A DNA stretch of 64,000 bases from an uncultured Lachnospiraceae bacterium (GCA_947164865.1 CAMUYA010000002.1:62001-126000); one strand, 5' to 3'; counted from the first letter of the stretch, positions 9,055 through 18,391 are shown. Notes: generated from the letters alone by a model not told the origin. Numbers and translations: made by a program.

Positions 9055-10872
9055 TCATAGACAGGGTGTAATCCTGCAGGTAAAGCTGCCATGTTCGCGG
9101 ATTTCGGGGGCGGACAGCTTTTTTTCGGTCTGGTTCCACTTGTTCCCTGAGAGAAGATCTTTAACCGCATAACTTCCGGCTCCGATAAAGGCATCGGGGT
9201 CTTTCATTTTCCCGCCTATCATCGACACGATCCTGTCAAACGGTATTTCCGCCTTCTCTGTCCGGATCTGTCCGCTCAGATTTATAAAAGAGACGGCCAG
9301 ACTTCCGTCTGCAAGGGGCTTTGCCAGGATATCAAGCCTGTTATTGTCTCTGATGTACTCTTTGTCGGGCTCGGCTGATCCGGTGCTGGTCCATACTCTC
9401 TTGGCCTGTACGCCCAAGGGATCCTGGCTCAGAGCGATAATATCTTCATTGGCTATGATCCTGTATATCTCATCGCCCTTCTGAACTCTTCTGAGGTCAA
9501 GCCCAAGCATAAGAGGAGAATTCATCATGCACCACATGGTAAAATGCGTCTCACACATGCTCATATCAAGGCCATCCATACCGATCATCAGCATATCGGG
9601 ATCGTTCCAGCCTTTATCAAGTCCCGAATATTCGTCCATTATCACTGCCTTGTTATACTGAGCGCATACACCGGTGGTATAATCGCTCTCCCACGCGCCG
9701 TGACCGGGATTACCGTCGGAACCGACCTGGAAGGTGATGTCGTTAAGGATCCTCCAGGAATCGCCCACCTTGTATCCCCAATTCTGAGGCTGAGTCTTTC
9801 CCCATTCACATATCGAAAGGATCACATCATGAGAGGAATCCGCTTCATTAAAGCCTCTAAGAAGCTCTGCATACGAGATGAGGGTGTTTTCCTGACGGCG
9901 ATGGTTCATCAGGCGGATGGTGTTTTCTCCCGGAAAGAGTGAGATCTTAATGGGAGAAGAAAAAACAAAGCTTTCTTTATCCGGTGTTTCCGGAAGCTCT
10001 TCATCAAAGAAAAGAACGGATTTTTCACCTTCTGAGGCAGCTACCTGCAGCCATGATCCGGTTCCGGGCTCCCTGCCGGCGGCATATTCGACCACAAGTA
10101 AAGCGTCTGCTTTTTCTTTTACAAGATCGCCGGGATCAAAGGTAAATACCAGCTCTCCGCTCATATCTCCCACCGGAGAGTTGTCCGGTCCGGTTCCGTC
10201 AAAGGTTCCAATGTCTGTGGCGTATTTGAACGTACCGTCTTCCGATTCCGCAAACCGTGCACCGCAGCCTGTAAGCCTTCCCTCCTCAGCCCGGATGGTG
10301 AATTCTTTTCCCGCAACGGAAATCCTGACAGACTTTATGTTGGGTGCGTAAACAAATCTTGCATTTTCCGGATTTGAAAAGGTGGCGTTGTCAAACATGT
10401 AATAGCAGTTATCCACCTTGATAAAATCCACACCCCAGTCAAGGTAAGTACGGGCATCGTCTGTTTCATGACCGTATGTTCCCACGGCAGCACCTGCACA
10501 GAGGTTTGTTCCGATGTCATTGTACATTCCGAACTTCAGCCCTTTTGCATGGATGTAATCCGCAAGTGCTCTGAATCCGGAGGGGAATTTGACCGGTTCG
10601 TTGGAAAGAAAGCCTCCTTCGCGTTCCGGCTTATAACAGCCGTCATCGAGTACAACATATTTATATCCCAGCTTATCCAGTCCGAGCTCGATGATCTTAT
10701 CTGCCATTGTCCTGGTCAGAGCCTCGGTGTTCTCACTGCCGAAGGCATTCCAGCTGTTCCATCCCATTGCGGGAAGGTGGTTTTTTTTCTTATTATAGAG
10801 AACGCTTCCGTTTTGAAAAGCGTCAAAACGGAAGCTGTCATTTTTGATAGATGAGGGTATAATATTATTCAT
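9055..10872 (-). CDS. GH27 alpha-galactosidase with a large inserted beta-sandwich-like domain
   Basis: 605 residues without a signal peptide, so probably an intracellular enzyme removing alpha-1,6-galactose from imported oligosaccharides. GH27 features are MGWNSWNAF near residue 36, VVLDDGC near 73, the nucleophile Asp154 in FIKVDNC, ICEWG near 354, the likely acid/base Asp378 in WRILNDI, and WNDPDML near 422. In plant enzymes about 30 residues separate the KxDNC and CEWG motifs; here about 190 do. The extra segment (about 165-340) reads like a CBM6/35-type sandwich (LLVVEYAAG, PGTGSWLQV, SLFPGENTIRLMN). It starts 22 bases after the upstream sensor-GGDEF gene, in the same operon-like run, and has GGAG about 10 bases before the ATG. 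Confidence 0.9.
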   Translation of the reverse strand: MNNIIPSSIKNDSFRFDAFQNGSVLYNKKKNHLPAMGWNSWNAFGSENTEALTRTMADKIIELGLDKLGYKYVVLDDGCYKPEREGGFLSNEPVKFPSGFRALADYIHAKGLKFGMYNDIGTNLCAGAAVGTYGHETDDARTYLDWGVDFIKVDNCYYMFDNATFSNPENARFVYAPNIKSVRISVAGKEFTIRAEEGRLTGCGARFAESEDGTFKYATDIGTFDGTGPDNSPVGDMSGELVFTFDPGDLVKEKADALLVVEYAAGREPGTGSWLQVAASEGEKSVLFFDEELPETPDKESFVFSSPIKISLFPGENTIRLMNHRRQENTLISYAELLRGFNEADSSHDVILSICEWGKTQPQNWGYKVGDSWRILNDITFQVGSDGNPGHGAWESDYTTGVCAQYNKAVIMDEYSGLDKGWNDPDMLMIGMDGLDMSMCETHFTMWCMMNSPLMLGLDLRRVQKGDEIYRIIANEDIIALSQDPLGVQAKRVWTSTGSAEPDKEYIRDNNRLDILAKPLADGSLAVSFINLSGQIRTEKAEIPFDRIVSMIGGKMKDPDAFIGAGSYAVKDLLSGNKWNQTEKKLSAPEIREHGSFTCRITPCL

Positions 10873-10894
10873 TTTTTGAATTCTCCGGCTGCAG

Positions 10895-12820
10895 TCAGGT
10901 TATAAGTCCCATTTCCCGATGAGCGAGTTCTTTTTCTTTATACATCGATTCATCCGCTATACGTATATAGGTGTCGATATCACTGTTGTCATCGGGATTG
11001 ATAACGCAATATCCCACGCTTGCCGAAAGATTAAAGACCGCTTTAAGCTTGGTGGTTATCTTCTTGAGAGAAGTGTTGAATGCTTTTCTGTAATCCTCGA
11101 TGGTCTTTCCTTCCTCATAGGAGCCGACGGCAATAAATTCATCTCCGCCGTATCTGCCAAACATCCACTTATCCGAAAGGGACTTTCTCATGGCGCTGGC
11201 GGTAGCCTTTATGGCAAGATCTCCGTTTAAGTGACCGTATTCATCGTTTATCAGCTTCATGCAGTTTATGTCAAAGAAAAGGAGCATAGTGCGCCTGCCG
11301 GCTTCTTTCTCCGCCTGGATGAAGGCGTACAGGACATTGTCACATCCCATACGGTTGTACATATCAGTAAGGAAATCAGTCATATAGATCTGATTAAGCT
11401 TGGCATTGGTGCGCTTTAAGAATATGTTATGCCTGATATTGATGAAAAGCGTGTCAAGGTTATTGATCCACCGCTTAAACTGCAGGGTGGAAAGAATCTC
11501 GGGGGTGTTCTTTACAGCCAGATAACCGATAAGGTGAGCCCTGTTAACAAGGGCGGCGAATACAAAGATATCCGATCTGTCCGGATCCGGTTCGTATCCC
11601 GGATAGAACTCGTCGGAGTCATATGTACGCTGAGGAATGGATTCACTGTTCCTGCGCTCGTACATAATATCCATTTCACCTTTAAAATCTCTGACTTTTG
11701 AAATGTATTCCTCATCCTCGGCTTCGAAGAGAAGAGGACTGGTGCAGATGCAGTAATCTTTGCCGAAGAAATCCTCATGTCCCCAGCGGTCCTTGGCATA
11801 TTGGAAGAATCCTTCTTTGTCTTCCACGAGGGACATTTCGATATGGACTCTCTGGAAGAAGAAGCCGATCATGTCCGTATTGGTGGAATCGGAATAAATA
11901 TTTCGGACTCTTTCAAGGCGCACCTCCACCGCCTCCGGATCGGGAGTGCATCCGCAGCTTTCCGAAGGGATGAACTTGGAGGGATATATGGTTTTGGAGC
12001 TGCTGTCATGCTTTTCGATCTGACGGAGAGCCTCCTCATACAGGTATTCACCCATATGATCCCACTGCCTGGATACCGTGGCAACAAGGGGATATGAAGT
12101 CTGAGCCTCATGGACATTGTCAAATCCTGTGACTATCACATCTCCGGGGACATCTATCCCATGCTGATGAAGATGGCTTATGACACCGAGAGCCATCAGG
12201 TCGTTGGCGCACACAAAGGCATCCGGAAGGGGCTTTTTCTCCTCCAGCCATGCGTTGATCGCCTTCCCGGCATTGTAAAAACCGAAATCTCCCGCCAAAA
12301 CATCATATAACTCCAGACCGGATTCGGCCAGAGCATGCTCAAGGGCTTTACGTCTCTCCGCGCACTCCACATTTCCGGCATTACCGCGCACATAGATAAC
12401 TTTTTTTACGTTATGTTCCTCGATAAGGTGTCTGGCCAGGTCATAGATCCCCTGATAGTTGCTGGTACCGACAAGAGCCATTCCGGGAAGCTTTACCTCG
12501 GATGAGATAAAGGGAATGTGTGCATTTTTAACAAGGGATTTGATCTTCTTTATTTCGTTCTCGGAATTAAATGTGTTGGCCAGAACTATCGCGGCATCGA
12601 ACTGCGACAGATCGGCAAGATCAAATACTTTTAGCTGGTTCTCCTTAACGACCTCCTCTTCATGAGGAAGGATAAAGGAGGTGTAAATGAATATATCGGT
12701 ATTGTCCCGGGCGGCTCTTTTTTTGAGACTGTCAATAACAAGGCCAAGGTACTCGGCACTCCAGCCGTTTGCAAAAACCGCCATCTTTAGTTTTTTGTCT
12801 TTTCCCACAGAATCTCTCAT
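10895..12820 (-). CDS. Cytosolic sugar-sensor diguanylate cyclase: LacI-type ligand-binding domain fused to GGDEF
   Basis: 641 residues. Residues about 12-290 form a LacI/GalR-type periplasmic-binding fold (LKMAVFANGW, DAFVCANDLMALGVI, DVIVTGFDNV, SYPLVATVSRQ) with no helix-turn-helix in front and no signal peptide. A linker of about 190 residues (290-480) may hold a GAF/PAS-like fold. The C-terminal GGDEF domain has DFLTDMYNR and an intact FGRYGGDEF. No RxxD inhibitory site precedes it, so product inhibition is unlikely. The probable role is to make cyclic di-GMP in response to a cytosolic sugar. The gene lies 7 bases after trxA and just before the GH27 gene, so galactose or a galactoside is the plausible ligand. 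That ligand is inferred. Confidence 0.87.
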   Translation of the reverse strand: MRDSVGKDKKLKMAVFANGWSAEYLGLVIDSLKKRAARDNTDIFIYTSFILPHEEEVVKENQLKVFDLADLSQFDAAIVLANTFNSENEIKKIKSLVKNAHIPFISSEVKLPGMALVGTSNYQGIYDLARHLIEEHNVKKVIYVRGNAGNVECAERRKALEHALAESGLELYDVLAGDFGFYNAGKAINAWLEEKKPLPDAFVCANDLMALGVISHLHQHGIDVPGDVIVTGFDNVHEAQTSYPLVATVSRQWDHMGEYLYEEALRQIEKHDSSSKTIYPSKFIPSESCGCTPDPEAVEVRLERVRNIYSDSTNTDMIGFFFQRVHIEMSLVEDKEGFFQYAKDRWGHEDFFGKDYCICTSPLLFEAEDEEYISKVRDFKGEMDIMYERRNSESIPQRTYDSDEFYPGYEPDPDRSDIFVFAALVNRAHLIGYLAVKNTPEILSTLQFKRWINNLDTLFINIRHNIFLKRTNAKLNQIYMTDFLTDMYNRMGCDNVLYAFIQAEKEAGRRTMLLFFDINCMKLINDEYGHLNGDLAIKATASAMRKSLSDKWMFGRYGGDEFIAVGSYEEGKTIEDYRKAFNTSLKKITTKLKAVFNLSASVGYCVINPDDNSDIDTYIRIADESMYKEKELAHREMGLIT

Positions 12821-12827
12821 ACCCTGA

Positions 12828-13142
12828 TTAAATCCCGAAAAATGCGATCAGATCATCCTTTGATTTTAATCCGACGGAAGTATTTGCGATCTCTCCGTTC
12901 TTGAAAAGGATAACGGTAGGGATGCTCTGGATATTATATTTAGCCGCAATTTCCATTTCGGCATCCACATTGAGCTTACATACCTTCACGGAATCGGCCT
13001 TTTCATCTGCGATCTGAGCGATAATGGGTCCCAGCTTTTTACAGGGTCCGCACCACTCGGCCCAGAAATCAACGATAACGGGCTTGTCTGAATTAAGTAC
13101 TTCTGTTTCAAAATTGTCTTTGTTTAAAATGATCTCTGCCAT
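12828..13142 (-). CDS. trxA: Thioredoxin
   Basis: A 104-residue single-domain thioredoxin with the redox motif WAEWCGPCKK and the cis-proline segment SIPTVILF. It reduces protein disulfides in the cytoplasm and is itself reduced by the TrxB encoded 63 bases upstream on the same strand. AGAGGT precedes the ATG. Downstream, only 7 bases separate it from the LacI-type sensor GGDEF gene. Length and motif are standard. Confidence 0.95.
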   Translation of the reverse strand: MAEIILNKDNFETEVLNSDKPVIVDFWAEWCGPCKKLGPIIAQIADEKADSVKVCKLNVDAEMEIAAKYNIQSIPTVILFKNGEIANTSVGLKSKDDLIAFFGI

Positions 13143-13205
13143 AATTTACCTCTTTTCTGAATGTGTAGTAACGATTGACAAGTAGCGTGCGAAAGATTTC
13201 GCGTA

Positions 13206-14111
13206 TTACAGGCTGCTGATATAATGAGCGGCGTTTGACAGGGCGTTGGCACCGTCCGAAACGGCTGTAACTACCTGACGCAGGGTTTTGGTCCTGACAT
13301 CGCCTGCGGCAAAGAATCCCGGAGCGTTCGTCCTGCAGGATTCGTCTGCGATGATATAACCCGCCGGGTCAAGATCAACAATACCTTCGACGTATCTGGT
13401 AACCGGAACCGAGCCTGCTGCGATGAAAATTCCGTTAATATCAAGAGTTCTGTCGTCCACAAGCTTAACCGCGTTCACACTGCCGTCGCCAAGTATCTCG
13501 GCTACCTGTGAATTGAGCACCAGCTCGATATTTTCCTTTTCTTTTACTTTTTTAACGGTTATCTCTGCAGCCCTGAAAGCGTCTCTTCTGTGTATCAGAT
13601 AAACCTTTTCGCAGAGCCCCGCGAGATAAAGAGCGTCATCGAGTGCGGTATCGCCGCCTCCGACAACAGCGGTGGTCTTTCCTCTGTAGAATGCACCGTC
13701 ACAGGTTGCGCAGTAGGAAACACCCTTTGCGGAGAATTCTTCTTCTCCGGGGACTCCCAGATGCCTGTGAACAGCGCCGGCCGCATAGATAACAGCTTTT
13801 GATTCGTAAGTCTCACCCTTTGCGGTGGTGACTGTCCAGTGTTTGTCCGCTGTATCCTGTTTGATCCCGGTGACTGTAGCTTCAACGAAGTTTACTCCGA
13901 AATCCGATGCGTGTTTGCGGAATGTTTCTCCCATACTGTAGCCGTCAAGGCCGGGGAGGCCAAGATAATTGTCGACTTTGCTGCTTAGAGCAATCTGTCC
14001 GGTTCCTTCAAATTCTTTTTCGATCACGATAAGATCGAGATTGGCACGTATACCGTACACTGCTGCGGATAATCCCGCCGGTCCGCTGCCGATGATAATA
14101 AGATCTAGCAT
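13206..14111 (-). CDS. trxB: Thioredoxin reductase
   Basis: 301 residues. A flavoenzyme that reduces thioredoxin with NADPH. FAD motif LIIIGSGPAGLSAAVYG at the N-terminus; redox-active YCATCDGAFY in the middle; NADPH motif VVGGGDTALDDAL; C-terminal GFFAAGDVRTKTLRQV. I chose ATG 14111 because a perfect AGGAGG lies 5-6 bases upstream; the longer frame opening at a TTG (14135) would include the ribosome binding site. It heads the minus-strand run trxB-trxA-sensor/GGDEF-GH27-SLH-like. Divergent from the GH127 gene, with a 205-base shared promoter region. Confidence 0.95.
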   Translation of the reverse strand: MLDLIIIGSGPAGLSAAVYGIRANLDLIVIEKEFEGTGQIALSSKVDNYLGLPGLDGYSMGETFRKHASDFGVNFVEATVTGIKQDTADKHWTVTTAKGETYESKAVIYAAGAVHRHLGVPGEEEFSAKGVSYCATCDGAFYRGKTTAVVGGGDTALDDALYLAGLCEKVYLIHRRDAFRAAEITVKKVKEKENIELVLNSQVAEILGDGSVNAVKLVDDRTLDINGIFIAAGSVPVTRYVEGIVDLDPAGYIIADESCRTNAPGFFAAGDVRTKTLRQVVTAVSDGANALSNAAHYISSL

Positions 14112-14195
14112 TATGCCTCCTATCTTTCTAAACAAGTAAAACAGCCTTTGGGTTCCTGACTCACCGGATTGCCGGCAGAGTCGTAAATTACCTTA

Positions 14196-14201
14196 ATTAT
14201 A
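14196..14201 (-). promoter_or_regulatory. Possible -10 element for trxB
   Basis: A perfect TATAAT on the minus strand, 85 bases before the trxB ATG, in the divergent trxB/GH127 intergenic region. No good -35 is seen at 16-18 bases, so this is only a candidate. Confidence 0.3.
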
Positions 14202-14316
14202 CAATCAAACCCGAGAGTGTGCTACTACCCTTTATGAAAAATCTTTTAAATATTGATGAAGAATTAATAACTATCGTGTATACTAATACTACGATTCTTA
14301 GAAAACGGAGGCAGCC

Positions 14317-16665
14317 ATGCTCAGAGATTACAGACTTGATGAAGTGTTGGTAAAAGACGCGTACTGCGCAAACGCATATGATAAGGATGTGGCTTACCTT
14401 TTAAGTCTCGATACCGACCGTTTGCTTGCGGGATTTTATGAGAACGCAGGTCTCACCCCGAAAAAGATGAGGTATTCGGGCTGGGAGAACATGCTGATAG
14501 GAGGACACACACTTGGGCATTACCTTACTGCGGCAGCGCAGGGTTACGCCAATGCGGCTGCGGACGATGAGCAGAAAAATGGCCTGTTCTCAAAGATTAA
14601 AGCCTTAGCGGACGGTCTTTCGGAATGTCAGGATCACTCACAGGGAAAGCCGGGATTTGTCTTCGGTGCGACTATATCCGATATCAATAATGTAGAGCTT
14701 CAATTCGACCTTGTGGAGCAGGGAAAGACGAACATCATCACCGAAAGCTGGGTTCCCTGGTATACGGTACATAAAATACTTGACGGGCTTGTAAATGCAT
14801 ACAAGCTGACAGGATACGAGCCGGCGCTCAAGGTTGCATCAGGCATCGGCGACTGGACTTTCAACCGTGCCGCAACGTGGTCTGAGGAAACTCACAAAAC
14901 CGTGCTTGGGATAGAGTACGGAGGAATAAATGATGCTCTTTACGAGCTCTACATGATCACCCGCAAGGAAGAGCATCTTAAGGCGGCGCACGCATTCGAT
15001 GAGGAGGATCTTTTCAAAAAGATCGCATCCGGAGAAAAGAATGCTCTGAACAATCGCCATGCGAATACCACCATTCCCAAATTCCTCGGAGCCCTAAACA
15101 GATATATCACTCTTGGAGAGGAGGCTTCGGAGTACCTTGAATACGTAAAAGCATTCTGGGATATGGTGGTGGAAAAGCACACCTATGTAACCGGCGGAAA
15201 CAGTGAGTGGGAGCATTTCGGCGAAGATTATGTGCTCGATGCGGAAAGAACAAACTGCAATAATGAGACATGTAACACGTACAACATGCTCAAGATGACC
15301 CGTAAGCTTTTCATGATAACAGGTGAAAAGAAGTATGCGGATTATTACGAAAACACTTTTATCAATGCCATTCTTTCATCTCAAAACCCGGAGACGGGAA
15401 TGACCATGTATTTCCAGCCTATGGCCACCGGTTTTTATAAGGTATACGGTGAGCCTTTCAACAAATTCTGGTGCTGTACCGGCAGCGGAATGGAGAATTT
15501 CACAAAGCTTGGAAGCAGTATTTATTTCGGTTCGGAAGATGCGATCACAGTCAATATGTTCCTTTCTTCCGAGGTAACGGATGACGTGATTGGGGTAAAG
15601 CTCACACAGGAGGCGGATATCCCCAATTCGGATATGGTGAAGTTTACCGTCAGCTTCGACGAAAGAAATGCCGTAGGGGAGGGAAAGGACTTTGCGGTGA
15701 GGATCAGGATACCGGACTGGTGTGAAGATCCCACTTTAATGGTTAATGATAAAAAGATCTCAATAGAAAATGAGTATTTTATCGCAAAAGGAACCTGGAA
15801 GGATGGGGAGATCTTCGGGATCAAGCTGCCGTTAAGCATCGAAGCAAAGGGTCTGCCCGACTGTTCCAACGTATACGCATTTAAATACGGACCGGTTCTT
15901 CTTTCCGCAGACCTGGGTACCGAGAATATGATAGACGGCACCACAGGAGTGGACGTTACCATACCGACAAACAAGGTGGTGGAAAGCGAGTATCTGAATA
16001 TAGAAAACGGAACCGTATCAGAGTTCATCGATGATATAAACGATCATCTTAAGCAGGAACCCTTTTCACTTCGTTTCAAAATGACGGGTACGGACAGGGA
16101 GATCACTTTCTCACCCCATTATCTAAAGACCCGTGAAAGGTATGGTATATACTGGTATTTCCTCGATAAATCCGGTGACGCGGATGCCGAGACCGAGCGC
16201 AGGAAGTGGGAAGAGAAGCGCCGCGAGAGCATAGTTGACACTGTTCAGCCGGGGTACGGACAGTACGAAAATGATGAACTTCACGCAATGGAAGACAATA
16301 AATCAGTCGGCGCGACCGCAAACGGGACTTCGCGCCATGCTGCACCCGGAGGAAGCTTTACATATCACATGAAAGCAGAAGAAAGGGATATGCTCCTTGA
16401 GCTGCACCTTCTTAGGGAAGACAACGGAAAGCCGCTTGTGATCAGTATAGGTCAGGATGAGATATATAACGGAAAGAATCACTATACCGGAAAAGAAGAA
16501 GAGTATGTGAAAGAGATAGATATTCCGGCTGATCTGGTAAGAAAAAACATCGAAAAAAGAAATGTGACCGGAACTGAGGTCATGACAGTTCCGATCACTG
16601 TAAGAGGCGGGATGTTTGTAGAATCCGCCAGACTCTTCGGGTTCCTTTATATGAGAAGGAAATGA
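14317..16665 (+). CDS. GH127 beta-L-arabinofuranosidase (DUF1680 family)
   Basis: 782 residues with no signal peptide, so likely cytoplasmic. The family member HypBA1 cleaves beta-L-arabinofuranosyl linkages of plant hydroxyproline-rich glycoproteins with a zinc-bound cysteine nucleophile. The diagnostic residues are present: Glu317 and Cys319 in NNETCNTYN, and the Cys386-Cys387 pair in FWCCTGSGMEN, matching Glu338/Cys340/Cys417/Cys418 of HypBA1. The N-terminus has WENMLIGGHTLGHYL, part of the (alpha/alpha)6 barrel, followed by beta-sandwich regions. ATG 14317 has ACGGAGG about 6 bases upstream. Divergent from trxB; the next gene is convergent, 13 bases away. The exact substrate is uncertain, as the family also includes other pentofuranosidases. 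Confidence 0.9.
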   Translation: MLRDYRLDEVLVKDAYCANAYDKDVAYLLSLDTDRLLAGFYENAGLTPKKMRYSGWENMLIGGHTLGHYLTAAAQGYANAAADDEQKNGLFSKIKALADGLSECQDHSQGKPGFVFGATISDINNVELQFDLVEQGKTNIITESWVPWYTVHKILDGLVNAYKLTGYEPALKVASGIGDWTFNRAATWSEETHKTVLGIEYGGINDALYELYMITRKEEHLKAAHAFDEEDLFKKIASGEKNALNNRHANTTIPKFLGALNRYITLGEEASEYLEYVKAFWDMVVEKHTYVTGGNSEWEHFGEDYVLDAERTNCNNETCNTYNMLKMTRKLFMITGEKKYADYYENTFINAILSSQNPETGMTMYFQPMATGFYKVYGEPFNKFWCCTGSGMENFTKLGSSIYFGSEDAITVNMFLSSEVTDDVIGVKLTQEADIPNSDMVKFTVSFDERNAVGEGKDFAVRIRIPDWCEDPTLMVNDKKISIENEYFIAKGTWKDGEIFGIKLPLSIEAKGLPDCSNVYAFKYGPVLLSADLGTENMIDGTTGVDVTIPTNKVVESEYLNIENGTVSEFIDDINDHLKQEPFSLRFKMTGTDREITFSPHYLKTRERYGIYWYFLDKSGDADAETERRKWEEKRRESIVDTVQPGYGQYENDELHAMEDNKSVGATANGTSRHAAPGGSFTYHMKAEERDMLLELHLLREDNGKPLVISIGQDEIYNGKNHYTGKEEEYVKEIDIPADLVRKNIEKRNVTGTEVMTVPITVRGGMFVESARLFGFLYMRRK

Positions 16666-16678
16666 TACCCGGACAGGC

Positions 16679-17506
16679 TTAATCCAGAAGGGACAACACT
16701 GCGTTTTTGTAGGTTTCGTAAGCACCATCGGGGGCACCGACATATATATTTTTTACTATCCCGTGCTGGATTATTACGGTGTAAGGGATGTAATCCGTCG
16801 GATAATAATCGCTGACCGTATAATCAGTATCATATCCGATGTTAAAATTGTACCCGTTATCGCTTACAAAATTGTCAACGGTGCCGGTGTCTTCTCCGAG
16901 GTTTACACATACTACTGCGAAGTTGTCGATGCCTTCCGAGGCAAGTTCCGCTATCTCGGGCATCTCACCCACGCAGGGAGGGCACCATGTGGCCCAGAAA
17001 TTCACCATCACCACACCGTAGTCATAATCCGAAAGTGTGAACGTGCCGCCGTTTGTAAGGCTGACGGTAAAGTCGGGGGCGATGCTTCCCTCCGAGAGTT
17101 CGGTTGGATCACCGTATCCCGTGTTGGCGTTGGGCCTGTCAGAGGGATCAAATGTTAGCTCATAATCCTTAGGGGCATCTGCGGGAGTATTATCGGCAGA
17201 CTCCGTCGACGAGGGTTCGCTGCCGCCTATGGTTATATCGGGGCCCGCTACATCCGTGGTTTCCGACGTGGTCGTGGTAGATTCCCCGGCGGTAGCTTCG
17301 CCTTCTGTATCATCCGGCATTTCCACATCAGCTGTGGGAGTGCCGGTTTCTTTTTCGTCATCATCTTTTACGTGACTGCCCGAATTTATGGGGCCGCCTT
17401 GCTGCTGCCCGGCAATATCCGAGATAATTCCGCATCCGCTGAGGGAAAGGATCTGTGCTGTGCTAAGGGTTAAGGCGAGCGCTATTCCCACTATCTTTTT
17501 TTTCAT
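16679..17506 (-). CDS. TlpA-like thioredoxin-fold lipoprotein
   Basis: 275 residues. The signal peptide ends in a lipobox LSGC (Cys25), so the protein should be lipid-anchored outside the membrane. Residues about 30-130 are a low-complexity Thr/Glu/Asp/Ser spacer. The C-terminal domain is a TlpA/ResA-type redoxin with NFWATWCPPCVGEMP and a typical APDFTVSLTNGGTFTLSDY lead-in. The family reduces extracytoplasmic disulfides; the CPPC motif is intact. GGAGA lies 8 bases before the ATG. It follows the DNA glycosylase gene by 14 bases on the same strand. Its electron donor (a CcdA-like protein) is not in this window. Confidence 0.88.
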   Translation of the reverse strand: MKKKIVGIALALTLSTAQILSLSGCGIISDIAGQQQGGPINSGSHVKDDDEKETGTPTADVEMPDDTEGEATAGESTTTTSETTDVAGPDITIGGSEPSSTESADNTPADAPKDYELTFDPSDRPNANTGYGDPTELSEGSIAPDFTVSLTNGGTFTLSDYDYGVVMVNFWATWCPPCVGEMPEIAELASEGIDNFAVVCVNLGEDTGTVDNFVSDNGYNFNIGYDTDYTVSDYYPTDYIPYTVIIQHGIVKNIYVGAPDGAYETYKNAVLSLLD

Positions 17507-17520
17507 GTTTGTAAGTCTCC

Positions 17521-18366
17521 TTAAAAGTTATCCTTGTGAGTAAGTGCGTAATAGAATATGTATTGCTGCATGATACCGGCATTTTCTCCGTATGAAGGGA
17601 AGGGGTTCACGCCGGAATAGTATTTTTCGATAACTTTAGCGATCCAGGTGTCCACAGGCGCCGCTTCTGTCTTGCCGTATGCAAAAAGGCATATGCAGTT
17701 TGAGACTTTGTCGCCAACCCCTTTTATTTCCTTCAGGCGAAGGAACAGTTCATCATATTCAAAGGAATAAAGGCCATAAGGCTTAATTTCATCCCTTGAA
17801 ACCCGGGAGACCGCATCGATAATATAAGGGACGCGGTAGCCCAGACCACAGTCTTTGAGCTCGGCTTCAGTGGCTTTGGACAGTTCTTTTGCGGAAGGGA
17901 AAAGGAATAAAGTCTCCTTTCCCGTGTCAACACAAGTTCCGAATCTGCGGCAGATCTCTTCGATCGATCTTTTGATCGCCGGAATACTCTTTCTTTGGGA
18001 AATAATGAAAGAAATTATCATTTCCCAAGGATCCTGACGGAGTATACGCAGCCCCTTTCCGTTTTTGCAGGCCTCATTCAAAAAGGTATCGGAGGCGGGA
18101 ACGAGCTTTCTGATCGAAGAGTAATCTCGGGAAAGGTCAAAATAATCGGCCCAGATACCATTCCACTTTTTGATATCGGAACATGACCCGGAAGCGGAGA
18201 ATGTGCTGATCTCGTAATCCTTCCCCGAGAGCTTTCGGATGTAGAGTATCTCAGAGCCGCTGATAAAGCGAAAGGTACCGTTTTCCAAGGGCTTTATTCT
18301 GAAGCTCTGGCCGCTGTCTGCGATTTTTTTGAGGTCGAAGTCGTCCGAAATGGTTACGGTAGTCAT
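17521..18366 (-). CDS. ogg: 8-oxoguanine DNA glycosylase / AP lyase (OGG1 type)
   Basis: 281 residues. Removes 8-oxoguanine from DNA and nicks the abasic site. The N-terminal OGG_N-like domain (GQSFRI) is followed by the HhH-GPD core: DPWEMIISFIISQ, then KGVGDKVSNCICLF with the catalytic lysine Lys220, and APVDTW with the catalytic Asp239. These match Lys249 and Asp268 of human OGG1. The ATG at 18366 is in context but has no evident Shine-Dalgarno. It is the first gene of a two-gene minus-strand unit with the TlpA-like lipoprotein, and both could serve oxidative-damage defence. Divergent from the response regulator gene. Confidence 0.9.
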   Translation of the reverse strand: MTTVTISDDFDLKKIADSGQSFRIKPLENGTFRFISGSEILYIRKLSGKDYEISTFSASGSCSDIKKWNGIWADYFDLSRDYSSIRKLVPASDTFLNEACKNGKGLRILRQDPWEMIISFIISQRKSIPAIKRSIEEICRRFGTCVDTGKETLFLFPSAKELSKATEAELKDCGLGYRVPYIIDAVSRVSRDEIKPYGLYSFEYDELFLRLKEIKGVGDKVSNCICLFAYGKTEAAPVDTWIAKVIEKYYSGVNPFPSYGENAGIMQQYIFYYALTHKDNF

Positions 18367-18391
18367 ATCGGCATTAATATTTTCCTTGATT

